This document shows positions 54,120-62,609 of a stretch of DNA of 64,000 bases, in pieces. This stretch comes from Lysobacter soli (GTDB lineage: Bacteria; Pseudomonadota; Gammaproteobacteria; Xanthomonadales; Xanthomonadaceae). The first letter of the stretch is position 1. Each line of letters opens with the position of its first letter. The notes under the pieces are model-generated. The model was not told where the DNA came from, ran no database searches, and worked only from the letters and a program-made list of their open reading frames with translations. The stretch lies in NCBI RefSeq assembly GCF_003382285.1, contig NZ_QTJR01000005.1, positions 62,001 to 126,000 on the forward strand. Direction: 5' to 3'. The translations under genes and the position numbers were made by a program.

Positions 54120-55079
54120 ATGACCCGCATCGGCTTCCACGCATCGCACGAACAGTTCCCGCCCGGCGAGCTCCTGCGCCTGGCCGCGCATGCCGAAGCC
54201 AGCGGTTTCGATGCGGTGATGTGCTCGGATCATTTCCATCCGTGGAGCCGCCGCCAGGGCCAAAGCGGGCACGCGTGGACGTGGCTCGGCGCGGCGATGG
54301 CGACGACGTCGTGCTCGTATGGCGTCGTGAACGCGCCGGTCGGCCGCTATCACCCGGCCGTCATCGCGCAGGCGGCCGCCACGCTCGACGCGATGTTCCC
54401 GGATCGCTTCTGGCTGGCGGCAGGCAGCGGCGAGGCGTTGAACGAACGCATGGCCGGCCCGTGGCCCGACAAGTCCGAGCGCAACAGACGTCTGCTGGAA
54501 GCAGTCGAGGTCATGCGCGCGCTATGGCGCGGCGAATGCGTCGACCATCAGGGCGCGTTCCGTGTCGATCAGGCCCGGTTGTTCACGCGTCCGGTGAAGC
54601 CGCCGCTTGTGTTCGTGCCGGCGCTGTCGGAGAAGACGGCCAAGTGGGGCGCGGAGTGGGCTGACGGACTCATCACCGTGAGCCAGCCGCTGGAGAAGCT
54701 CCGGCCGATCGTCGAGGCGTTCCGCAACCATGGCGGCGCGGGCAAACCCGTGTACCTGCAGGTGAAGCTGTCGTACGCAACCGACGAAGCGACCGCGCTG
54801 CGCGAGGCGCACGAGCAATGGGCGACGAACGTGCTCGAACCGGCGTTGTCGGAGGATGTCGGCACGCCACAGGCCTACGAGGCGCTCGCCGAGCAGGTCA
54901 CGCCGCAGCAGGTCGCCAAGGCGGTGCATGTCTCGGCCGATGCGGACCAGCACGTGGAATGGCTGCAGACCTACCTCGACATGGGCGTCGACGCGCTGTA
55001 CCTGCACAACGTCAGCACGCGGCAGAAGGAATTCATCGATGTGTTCGCGCGCGACGTGTTGCCGCGGCTGCGGCGTTGA
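54120..55079 (+). CDS. LLM-class flavin-dependent oxidoreductase (TIGR03885-like)
   Basis: 319 residues of the bacterial-luciferase-like monooxygenase class, TIM-barrel proteins that use FMN or F420. IGFHASHEQFPPGELLRLA, AVMCSDHFHPW, RFWLAAGSGEALNERM and WADGLITVSQPLEKLRPIVE fit the F420-like TIGR03557/TIGR03885 branch; FMN is likely because I have no sign that this organism makes F420. ATG at 54120 gives MTRIGFHASHEQF; an upstream ATG at 53952 would overlap the divergent ASRT gene. The promoter space between the two divergent genes is only 86 bp. Confidence 0.85.
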   Translation: MTRIGFHASHEQFPPGELLRLAAHAEASGFDAVMCSDHFHPWSRRQGQSGHAWTWLGAAMATTSCSYGVVNAPVGRYHPAVIAQAAATLDAMFPDRFWLAAGSGEALNERMAGPWPDKSERNRRLLEAVEVMRALWRGECVDHQGAFRVDQARLFTRPVKPPLVFVPALSEKTAKWGAEWADGLITVSQPLEKLRPIVEAFRNHGGAGKPVYLQVKLSYATDEATALREAHEQWATNVLEPALSEDVGTPQAYEALAEQVTPQQVAKAVHVSADADQHVEWLQTYLDMGVDALYLHNVSTRQKEFIDVFARDVLPRLRR

Positions 55080-55215
55080 CGACCGTCGGTTGTTCCGAAG
55101 AGGCCGCTTGATCTCGCCGGTCGACGGGCCTGAAGCCGCACCCCCGCCCCTGGCGTGAAAGCGCCCCCGGCCCGGGTGCAATAATCGAGCGCATTCCGAC
55201 GCGTCGCGGTGTTCG

Positions 55216-57618
55216 ATGGCCCATGGCGGCACCCTAGGTTTCCTCGACGCGCCCGGCGAGATGGCGGGCATGATGCGACGCCACGACTGGAGCGGCTCGC
55301 CGCTGGGCCCGCCCGACGGCTGGCCGCAGACGTTGCGCAGCGTCGTCGGCCTGATGCTGCGATCCCGCTTCCCGATGTTCGTCGCCTGGGGGCCCCGCAT
55401 GGGCTTCCTGTACAACGACGCGTACGTCGACATCCTCGGCGCCAAGCACCCCTCCGCGTTGGGGCGCGCGTTCGAGGACATCTGGTGGGAGATCTGGGAC
55501 GACGTGGGCCCGCTCGCCCATCGCGCCTTGCAGGGAGAGGCGACCTACGTCGAGAACTTCCCGCTGATCATGAGCCGCAAGGGCTACGACGAGCCCACGT
55601 GGTTCACCTTCTCGTATTCGCCCGTCGCCGATGAGGACGGCACGATCGCCGGCATGTACTGCGTGTGCACCGAGACCACCCGCAGCGTGCTGGCCGAAGC
55701 CGCCCGCGACGCGCAGACGCAGCGGCTGAGCACGCTCGCCGAACAGCGGCAGCTCGCGCTGGACGCGGCCGGCCTCGGCTGGTGGCAGTACGACCCGGCG
55801 ACCGGCATCGTCACGCACGATGAGCGCTACGGGCAGATCTACGGACTCGACGGCGCGGCGCCGCGCCACGTCGACGAGATCAACCGGCTCCTGCATCCGG
55901 ACGACGCGCCGCGCCTGTGGGCCGCGGTCGACGCCGCGACCAAGCCCGTCCTGCCGGAGCGTTATGCGGTCGAATACCGGATCCGGCGGCCCGACGGCAA
56001 CGTGCGCTGGCTCGAAGCCCGCGGCATACCGACCTTCGAAGGCGAGGGCGCGTCGCGCGTCGTGACGAGCTTCGCGGGCACCGTCGCCGACGTGACCGAC
56101 CGCCGCCTCGCCGAGGAAGTGCTTCGCGAGAACGAAGCGCGCTTCCGCCTGATGGCCGACGCATCGCCCGCGGCGCTCTGGCTCACCGATCCGAGCGGCG
56201 TCTGCACGTTCCTCTCGCACCAGTGGTACGAGTTCACCGGCCAGACCGAGGAGGAGGCGCTGGGCCTGGGCTGGACGACGGCCACGCATCCGGACGACGC
56301 GGAAGCGGCGCGCGCGGCCTTCATCGAGGCCAACCGCACGCGCGGCATCCTGGGTATCGAGTACCGCCTGCGGGCGAAGGACGGCACGTACCGCTGGGCG
56401 ATCGACCTCGGCCGCCCGTGGTACTCGGAAGCAGGCGAATACGCGGGCATGGTCGGCGTGGTGTTCGACATCGATGCGCGCAAGCGTGCGGAGGAAGCGG
56501 TGGAGGAGGCGAGCCGGCGCAAGGACCAGTTCCTGGCCACGCTCGCGCACGAGCTGCGCAATCCGCTCACGCCCATCTCCAACGCGTTGCAGATCTGGCC
56601 GCGCCTGGAAGGCAGGCCCGAGGAAGCCGCCCGCCTGCGCGAGATGATGGGGCGCCAGGTGCGCCAGATGATCCGGCTGATCGACGACCTGCTGGACGTC
56701 TCGCGCATCACGCGCGGCAAGATCGAGCTGCGCCGGGAGCGGCTCGACCTCGCGGTCGCGATTCGTGGCGCGGTGGAGGCGATGGAGCCGTTCATCGAAA
56801 GCCATGGCCACGCATTGCGCGTCGTGCTTCCCGCGCAGCCGCTTCATGTCGAAGCCGATCTCGGGCGGCTCGTGCAGGTGTTCGGCAACCTGCTGCACAA
56901 CGCGGCCAAGTTCACGGAACGGGGCGGGCGCATCGAGATTGCTGCCCGTCGCGAGGACGATGCCGCCGTGGTGCGCGTGCGCGACAACGGTTCGGGCATT
57001 CCGCGCGAAATGCTGCGCGAGATCTTCGAGATGTTCGCGCAGGCCGACCAGACGCTCGGCCGCCAGCACGGCGGGCTCGGCATCGGCCTGACGCTGGTGG
57101 AAACCCTCGTGGCGCTGCACGACGGAACCGTCGAAGCGAACAGCGAGGGGGCCGGGCAGGGTAGTGAATTCGTCGTGCGCCTGCCGCTTGCCGCCGACGC
57201 GGCGACGGGACCGTCTACCGTGAGCGATCGCGACCTGTCGTCGCTGCCATCGCGCCGCGTGCTCGTCGTCGACGACGTGCAGTCCTCGGCCGATACGCTC
57301 GCGATGATGCTTTCGTCGATCGGCCAGCAGCCGCTGGCGGTGTACGACGGTGCGGCCGCCCTGCAGCGGTGGAATGACTTCGCGCCCGACGTCGCGTTCG
57401 TCGACATCGCGATGCCGGGCATGGACGGCTACGAAGTCGCGCGTCGCGTGCGGGACCTGTCGGGCCCGACGCCGATGCTCGTCGCCCTGACCGGCTTCGG
57501 ACAGGACGAGGATCGCCGTCGCGCGCTCGACGCGGGTTTCGACCATCACCTCGTCAAGCCGACGACGATCGACGCGCTGCACGACCTGCTGGCGGCCGGC
57601 GCGCCCGCAAGGGAATAA
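55216..57618 (+). CDS. Hybrid sensor histidine kinase with three PAS-type domains and receiver
   Basis: 800 residues without transmembrane segments. Order: PAS-like (about 20-155; the SPLGPPDGWPQTLRSVVGLM region is common in this family), coiled coil, PAS/PAC (about 175-300), PAS/PAC (about 310-430), HisKA with His445 (ATLAHELRNPLTPISN), HATPase_c (NLLHNAAKFTE, DNGSGIPREM, GGLGIGLTLVETLVALH), and a receiver (Asp730 in VAFVDIAMPGMDGYEV). The receptor PAS domains suggest a soluble small-molecule, light or redox signal; nothing shows a chromophore. The ATG at 55216 gives MAHGGTLGFLDAPGEMAGM. A C-terminal receiver without a following regulator is typical of a hybrid kinase. Confidence 0.9.
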   Translation: MAHGGTLGFLDAPGEMAGMMRRHDWSGSPLGPPDGWPQTLRSVVGLMLRSRFPMFVAWGPRMGFLYNDAYVDILGAKHPSALGRAFEDIWWEIWDDVGPLAHRALQGEATYVENFPLIMSRKGYDEPTWFTFSYSPVADEDGTIAGMYCVCTETTRSVLAEAARDAQTQRLSTLAEQRQLALDAAGLGWWQYDPATGIVTHDERYGQIYGLDGAAPRHVDEINRLLHPDDAPRLWAAVDAATKPVLPERYAVEYRIRRPDGNVRWLEARGIPTFEGEGASRVVTSFAGTVADVTDRRLAEEVLRENEARFRLMADASPAALWLTDPSGVCTFLSHQWYEFTGQTEEEALGLGWTTATHPDDAEAARAAFIEANRTRGILGIEYRLRAKDGTYRWAIDLGRPWYSEAGEYAGMVGVVFDIDARKRAEEAVEEASRRKDQFLATLAHELRNPLTPISNALQIWPRLEGRPEEAARLREMMGRQVRQMIRLIDDLLDVSRITRGKIELRRERLDLAVAIRGAVEAMEPFIESHGHALRVVLPAQPLHVEADLGRLVQVFGNLLHNAAKFTERGGRIEIAARREDDAAVVRVRDNGSGIPREMLREIFEMFAQADQTLGRQHGGLGIGLTLVETLVALHDGTVEANSEGAGQGSEFVVRLPLAADAATGPSTVSDRDLSSLPSRRVLVVDDVQSSADTLAMMLSSIGQQPLAVYDGAAALQRWNDFAPDVAFVDIAMPGMDGYEVARRVRDLSGPTPMLVALTGFGQDEDRRRALDAGFDHHLVKPTTIDALHDLLAAGAPARE

Positions 57619-57701
57619 GCGGGGCGCCTGCCGACCACGCGCCCGTGATCCGGGCCGTCCGCTCTGGCACGCTTGGCGTCTCCCCACCGGATCCGGCGCC
57701 C

Positions 57702-58619
57702 ATGGACCGCATTGAAGCGATGAAGATCTTCATTGCCGCGCTGGACGAGGGCAGCCTCGCCGGGGCGAGCCGTCGAACGGGACGTTCGGCTGCCGCGGTG
57801 AGCCGCGCCGTCGCGTACCTGGAGGCGCACGTCGGCGTGCCGCTGCTGCACCGGACGACCCGCTCGATCCGCCTGAGCGAAGCGGGCGAGCGGTATTCGT
57901 CCGCGTGCCGGAAGATCCTCGCTGACCTGGACGAAGCGGACCGCCAGGCCGCGGGCGAGCGCTCGGTGCCGCGCGGAACGCTGAGCATCAGTTCGACCGT
58001 GTTCGTCGGCGTGGAGGTGCTGCGTCCGATCGTGGATGCGTTCATGACCGAATTCCCGACGGTGAACGTGCGCATGTATTTGCTGGAGCGCCCGGTGAAC
58101 CTGGTCGACGAGGGCATCGATGTGGCGCTTCGCATCACGCACCTGTCCGACTCGACGCTGGTCGCGCAACACATCGGCGAAGCACGGCGCGTCGTCGTCG
58201 CGTCGCCACGCTACCTCGCCACGCATCCGCGCATCGACGAGCCGGGCGATCTGTCGCAGCACGCGATCGTCACGATGCAGCACATGGGCCTGGATTCGTG
58301 GAGCTTTCCACCGCCGGAGGGATCGACGGTGCCGCGTTCGGTCTCGTTCGTGCCGCGGCTGGTCGTCAACAACGTGCAGGCGGCGGTGGGATCGGCCGTG
58401 GACGGACACGGCGTGACGCGGCTGCTGTCGTACCACGTCGCGGCACATGTGGAACGCGATGACCTGCGCGTGATCCTGTCCGGCTTCGAGCCGCCGCCGC
58501 TTCCCATCAGCCTCGTGTCGCCGTACGGGCGGTTGTCCGTGCCGAAAGTTCGGGCGTTCGTCGACTTCGCCTTGCCGCGGCTGCGGGCGCAGTTCGCCCG
58601 CGCCACGCTCGCATCGTAG
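57702..58619 (+). CDS. LysR-family transcriptional regulator
   Basis: 305 residues. The winged helix (residues about 2-60; AMKIFIAALDEGSLAGASRR, RSAAAVSRAVAYLEAHVGVP) and a substrate-binding domain (residues about 90-300) are present. ATG at 57702 gives MDRIEAMKIFIA; starts at 57645 or 57720 are possible. It stands 143 bp before an SDR gene on the same strand, not divergently as is common for LysR. Whether it controls the SDR/tautomerase pair is a plausible guess. Confidence 0.88.
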   Translation: MDRIEAMKIFIAALDEGSLAGASRRTGRSAAAVSRAVAYLEAHVGVPLLHRTTRSIRLSEAGERYSSACRKILADLDEADRQAAGERSVPRGTLSISSTVFVGVEVLRPIVDAFMTEFPTVNVRMYLLERPVNLVDEGIDVALRITHLSDSTLVAQHIGEARRVVVASPRYLATHPRIDEPGDLSQHAIVTMQHMGLDSWSFPPPEGSTVPRSVSFVPRLVVNNVQAAVGSAVDGHGVTRLLSYHVAAHVERDDLRVILSGFEPPPLPISLVSPYGRLSVPKVRAFVDFALPRLRAQFARATLAS

Positions 58620-58762
58620 GAGGCGATTCCACCGTTTCGCGGAAGAATGTCTGCCGGAATGCGTGGATTCGCACGGCCGGGTTGCGTCCCTAGATTGGGC
58701 TCCATCGGAAACACGTCGCCCCGCGCGGCGGAAACCGATCCCCTTCAATCCGGAGCAACACC

Positions 58763-59473
58763 ATGAGCAGTTCACGCAAGACCGTCATCGTCACCGGCGC
58801 CTCGCAGGGCATCGGCGCCGGCCTGGTCCAGGCCTTCCGCGACCGCGATTACCGCGTCATCGCCAACTCCCGTTCGATCAAGCCGTCGTCCGATCCCGAT
58901 GTGCTCGCCGTCGCCGGTGACATTTCCGACCGCGCCGTCGCGCAACGCATCGTCGACGAAGGCCTCGCGCGTTTCGGCCGCATCGACACGCTGGTGAACA
59001 ACGCGGGCATCTTCACCGCCAAGCCGTTCACGCAGTTCGACGCCGACGATTACGCTAACAACGTCGCGATCAACCTGACCGGCTTCTTCCACATCACGCA
59101 GCTGGCCATCGAGCAGATGGAGAAGCAGGGCGCCGGCCACGTGGTCACCATCACGACGAGCCTGACCGATCATGCGATCGATGGTGTTCCGTCGGTGCTC
59201 GCATCGCTGACGAAAGGTGGCCTCAATGCGGCCACGAAGTCGTTGGCCATCGAGTACGCCAAGCGCGGCATCCGCGTGAACGCCGTATCGCCCGGCGTCA
59301 TCCGCACGCCGATGCACGCGCCGGAAACGCACGAATGGCTGGCCGCGCTGCATCCGGTGGCTCGGCTCGGCGAGATCTCCGATGTCACGCAGGCGGTGCT
59401 GTTCCTGGAGTCGGCGGGCTTCGTCACCGGCGAGATCCTGCACGTCGACGGCGGCCAGAGCGCCGGCCACTGA
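58763..59473 (+). CDS. SDR-family protein with missing catalytic tyrosine
   Basis: 236 residues with the Rossmann motif TVIVTGASQGIGAG, NNAG (79-82), and the catalytic-like Ser133 and Lys151. The expected Tyr four residues before the Lys is Ala147 (segment GVPSVLASLTKGGLNAATKS). The usual SDR reduction mechanism needs that tyrosine, so this may be a non-canonical enzyme or a binding protein. I recall similar VLASLTKGGL sequences in a subset of SDRs, so it may be a subfamily feature. ATG at 58763, GGAGCAACACC upstream. Confidence 0.87.
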   Translation: MSSSRKTVIVTGASQGIGAGLVQAFRDRDYRVIANSRSIKPSSDPDVLAVAGDISDRAVAQRIVDEGLARFGRIDTLVNNAGIFTAKPFTQFDADDYANNVAINLTGFFHITQLAIEQMEKQGAGHVVTITTSLTDHAIDGVPSVLASLTKGGLNAATKSLAIEYAKRGIRVNAVSPGVIRTPMHAPETHEWLAALHPVARLGEISDVTQAVLFLESAGFVTGEILHVDGGQSAGH

Positions 59474-59482
59474 CTTTCTACC

Positions 59483-59504
59483 GGGGCGCGGGAAACCTCG
59501 CCCC
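59483..59504 (+). terminator. Weak hairpin between SDR and tautomerase genes
   Basis: GGGGCG (59483-59488) and CGCCCC (59499-59504) can form a 6-base stem with a 10-base loop. It lies between the SDR stop and the next gene's ribosome-binding site (CAGGAG). No T-run follows. Confidence 0.3.
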
Positions 59505-59523
59505 TCACGACAGGAGCAAGGCA

Positions 59524-59757
59524 ATGCCCATCGTCAACATACAGATCACCCGCGAGGGTTCCGGCCCGGGCCGCGATGCGGCCACAGCGGAAGAAAAGGC
59601 CGCGCTGATCCGAGGCGTCAGCCAGCTGCTGCTCGATGTACTCGGCAAGCCGCTCGACTCGACGTTTGTCGTGATCGAGGAAGTCCCGCTGGAGAACTGG
59701 GGCTGGTACGGCATGCCAGTGCCCGAGCTGCGACGGCGGCGCGCCGAGGAGAAGTGA
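59524..59757 (+). CDS. Tautomerase-family protein (4-oxalocrotonate tautomerase-like)
   Basis: 77 residues. The tautomerase superfamily uses an N-terminal proline exposed after Met removal; the sequence MPIVNIQITREG has Pro2 and a beta-alpha-beta pattern (KAALIRGVSQLLLDVLGKPL, FVVIEEVPLENWGW). The tryptophan-rich NWGWYG matches the family's ENWGIGG-like region. ATG at 59524 follows GACAGGAGCAAGGCA. Fifty bases separate it from the SDR gene, so the pair may be cotranscribed. On the other strand lies the truncated reductase. Specific substrate unknown. Confidence 0.87.
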   Translation: MPIVNIQITREGSGPGRDAATAEEKAALIRGVSQLLLDVLGKPLDSTFVVIEEVPLENWGWYGMPVPELRRRRAEEK

Positions 59758-59768
59758 AGCGCGCTGTT

Positions 59769-60218
59769 CTCGCCCGGCTTGGGTTCGCCGATGTCGAGCA
59801 GGCCGACGTAGGCCGTGAATCCCGGCATGCCCAATCCACCCAGCGCCAGCGACGGCTGCGCCATCTCGCCCAGCGGCGTGAGGTCCGCACCATCGGAGAG
59901 CGCGTAGTCCTGCCAACCCGAGTTCGACAGGACGAGCTGCCCGACGCTGAAGCGCGGATGGCGCGAGGCTTCGACGACGCTGACGGTGCCGCCGACCATC
60001 GTCTGGCCGAGTTGCACGGCGGGCGCGTAGCCCGGACCGGCCTCGTCCATCATTCCGCGCATGTACGGATCGAGCGACAGGTAGCGCGTGCGCAGCAGCA
60101 CCTGGCCGTCGGCTGGTTCCGGCACGGGTTGCGTCTCGAAGTGGAAGTCGCGTGCGGTCGGCGTGCCCTGCGGACGCGCGGCAAGCGTGAAGCGGCGATT
60201 GAGGCGGGTCTCGCTCAT
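59769..60218 (-). pseudogene. Truncated CurA-like NADP-dependent oxidoreductase (N-terminal part)
   Basis: The first about 150 codons encode the N-terminal half of a medium-chain reductase of the CurA/leukotriene-B4 dehydrogenase branch (RTRYLSLDPYMRGMMDEAGP, FSVGQLVLSNSGWQDYALSD, LGGLGMPGFTAYVGLLDIGE). The full protein is about 330 residues, and the NADP-binding domain should follow PKPGE with T-V-V-V-x-A-A-x-G-A-V-G. Instead the frame runs on into NSALHFSSARRR, the antisense of the tautomerase gene, to a stop at 59505. So the C-terminal half is gone. The start is at 60218, 10 bases after the MFS gene stop. Its loss is recent enough to leave the frame intact. Confidence 0.85.
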
Positions 60219-60228
60219 GGTCGTGGTC

Positions 60229-61458
60229 TCAGTGGGACGCCGTGACGGCAAGGGGAGTGGAACCGCGCGGGCCGTAACGCAGCGTCAGCATCGCGCCGAG
60301 CGTCATCGCGACGACGGCGAACAGCGGACCGCCCAGTGCGCCGATGCGATCGACCAGCACGCCGCCGCCGATCGCGCCGGTGGCGATGGCGGTCTGGAAC
60401 GCCGCCACCAGCAGGCCGCTCGCGCCTTCGGCCTGGTCCGGGGCAGCGCGCACGATCCAGATCTGGAAGCCGACCGGGAACGCGCCGAACGCGAAGCCCC
60501 ACAGCACGATCGCCACGGACGCGACGCCCGCCGACTGGCCGGCGATCAGCAACGCGACCGCAAGTGCCGCGATGGCGACGCTGCCGAGCACGATCGCGTG
60601 ACGTTCGCTGCGCCCGGCGACGTAGCCGCCCGCCAGGTTGCCGAAGAAGCCGCCGATGCCGTAACCCAGCAGCACGGCGGAGACCGCGCCGATCGACAGG
60701 TGCGTGACGTTCTCCATCAGCGGCCGGATGTAGGTGAAGCCTGCGAAGTGGCCGGAGATCACCAGCAGCACGACGACGAGCGCGGCGCGTACCGGTCCGC
60801 GCGTGACGAGCTCGGCGAGCACACGAAGGTCCGGATGCGTCTTCGGCGGCAGCGCCGGCAAGGTGAGCCACTGGGCGACCAGCGTGACCACGCCGACCGC
60901 GCCCGCCGCAACGAACGCACTGCGCCATCCCCACGCATCGCCCATCCACGCGCCGATCGGCGCCGCGCACACCGTCGCGACCGATACGCCGGTGAGGATC
61001 AGCGACATCGCGCGCGGAAACAGCGATTCGGGCACCAGGCGCAGCGCGAGCGGTGCCGCCATCGACCAGAACCCGCCCAGCGCGACGCCAAGCAGCACGC
61101 GCGCGACCAGCAGGGTCGTCAGGTTCGAGGCGAACACGGCGATCGTGTTCGACAGCAACAGCGCGAGGGTGAGGGCGAGCATCACGCGCCGGCGATCCAT
61201 GCGTCGCGTGAGCACGGGAATCGACGGCGCGGCGATGGCGCCGATGAGCGCCGTCGCGGTCACGGTCTGGCCAGCGGCGCCTTCGCTGATGCGCAGGTCG
61301 GCGGCCATCGCGGTGAGCAGGCTCGCAGGCAGGAACTCGGCCGTGACCAGCCCGAAGACGCCGAGGGTAAGGGACGCGACGGCCGGCCAATGCGCGGCAT
61401 CCGACGACGCCTCGGGCGCGGCATCGCCATCAGGAACGGAACACTCGGTTGAGGACAC
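60229..61458 (-). CDS. MFS transporter (DHA1-type, NepI/AraJ-like)
   Basis: 409 residues from GTG at 61458, with 12 helices. The first helix reads LTLGVFGLVTAEFLPASLLT, the start of the DHA1 drug/sugar efflux branch. RVLLGVALGGFWSMAAPLAL is motif in helix 4, and RRMDRRRVMLALTL is the cytoplasmic loop motif. The annotation start is uncertain because the upstream bases have no good ribosome-binding site; a frame to 61713 is unsupported. Divergent from the AraC-family gene, 74 bp away, and followed by the broken reductase, which may have worked with it. Substrate unknown. Confidence 0.83.
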   Translation of the reverse strand: MSSTECSVPDGDAAPEASSDAAHWPAVASLTLGVFGLVTAEFLPASLLTAMAADLRISEGAAGQTVTATALIGAIAAPSIPVLTRRMDRRRVMLALTLALLLSNTIAVFASNLTTLLVARVLLGVALGGFWSMAAPLALRLVPESLFPRAMSLILTGVSVATVCAAPIGAWMGDAWGWRSAFVAAGAVGVVTLVAQWLTLPALPPKTHPDLRVLAELVTRGPVRAALVVVLLVISGHFAGFTYIRPLMENVTHLSIGAVSAVLLGYGIGGFFGNLAGGYVAGRSERHAIVLGSVAIAALAVALLIAGQSAGVASVAIVLWGFAFGAFPVGFQIWIVRAAPDQAEGASGLLVAAFQTAIATGAIGGGVLVDRIGALGGPLFAVVAMTLGAMLTLRYGPRGSTPLAVTASH

Positions 61459-61532
61459 GAGGAGCTGCCAGTGGGGAAGGGCAGCGCAGGTTAGGCGTAC
61501 GATGCAGGCGTTTGAATGCCGGAACCACCGCA

Positions 61533-62528
61533 ATGCATGACGATTCCTCCCGCCACGTGGCCGCCGTTCGGCCCCCCGAGGCGAGCGACCTGCTGACCCG
61601 CGTGCTGCTGGGACTTCGACTCGACGGCGTCGAATACGGCCGCTGCGTGATGCACGAGCCGTGGGCGATCGCGTTTCCGGCGCAGCGCGACGCGCGGTTC
61701 CATTTCGTCGCACGCGGCAGTGCCTGGCTGTGGACGGCGGCGGACGAATGGAAGCGGCTGGGGCCCGGCGACGCCGTGCTGCTGCCGCGCGGCAGCTTCC
61801 ACGTGATGGCGAGTTCGCCCGACGTTCCCGCCGTCGACATCCACGAACTCGCGCGCGAACCGGTGTCGGAAAACCTGTACCTGGTGCGTTCCACCGACGA
61901 CGCGCCGCGCGATCCGGCCGAAGCGGACGTCATGTTCTGCGGCGCGATGCGCTTCAACCTCGATCCACTGCATCCGCTGCTGGCGATGGTGCCCGACCTC
62001 ATGCACGCGGGCGATCTGGTCCAACGCGATCCCGCCGTGTTCGCCGTGCTCGAAGCCATGGAGCGCGAAGTCTCGCTCGATCGCATCGGCGCGTGCGGAA
62101 TCCTCGCGCGGCTGGCCGACGTGCTCGCCGCGAGCATCATCCGCGCCTGGGTCGAATGCGGATGCAGCGATTCCACCGGCTGGATCGCCGCGGTGCGGTG
62201 CCCGAAGGTGGGCAAGGTGATCGCCGCGATCCACGCCGAACCCGAACGCGACTGGGACGTGCCGGCCCTGGCCCGGTTGATGGGCGCCTCGCGTTCGCGC
62301 TTCGCCGAAGCGTTCACGCGCACCGTCGGCGAAAGTCCCGCGCGCTATGTCGCGAAGGTGAAGATGTTCCAGGCGCGGCGCTGGATCCAGCAGGAAGGCA
62401 TGCGCGTCACCGTCGCCGCCGAGCGTCTGGGCTACGACTCCGAAGCCTCCTTCAGCCGCGCCTTCAAACGCATCATGGGGATGCCGCCCAGCGCGGTGCG
62501 CGCCACCGAGGAACCGCTGCGCGCGTGA
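61533..62528 (+). CDS. AraC-family regulator with cupin-like sensor domain
   Basis: 331 residues. Residues about 25-200 form a cupin-type ligand domain (FHFVARGSAWLWTAADEWKR, LGPGDAVLLPRGSFHVM). Residues about 225-320 contain two AraC helix-turn-helix units (WDVPALARLMGASRSRFAEA; VTVAAERLGYDSEASFSRAF). ATG at 61533 yields MHDDSSRHVAAVRPPEASDL; a frame from 61449 overlaps the divergent promoter. Its place 74 bp from the divergent MFS gene suggests it controls that gene and the former reductase. The inducer is unknown. Confidence 0.9.
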   Translation: MHDDSSRHVAAVRPPEASDLLTRVLLGLRLDGVEYGRCVMHEPWAIAFPAQRDARFHFVARGSAWLWTAADEWKRLGPGDAVLLPRGSFHVMASSPDVPAVDIHELAREPVSENLYLVRSTDDAPRDPAEADVMFCGAMRFNLDPLHPLLAMVPDLMHAGDLVQRDPAVFAVLEAMEREVSLDRIGACGILARLADVLAASIIRAWVECGCSDSTGWIAAVRCPKVGKVIAAIHAEPERDWDVPALARLMGASRSRFAEAFTRTVGESPARYVAKVKMFQARRWIQQEGMRVTVAAERLGYDSEASFSRAFKRIMGMPPSAVRATEEPLRA

Positions 62529-62609
62529 TCGATCAAAGACGGATCACGGGCGCTTAACGCCGCGTCCACCTAAGCTCCGCCGATCCCGACACGCCATCGC
62601 GAAGGGGCC

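Noticed and set aside
59505-59768. Continuation of the truncated reductase frame as a real C-terminal domain
   Set aside because: This part is antisense to the tautomerase gene and has none of the NADP-binding motif; it is read-through.
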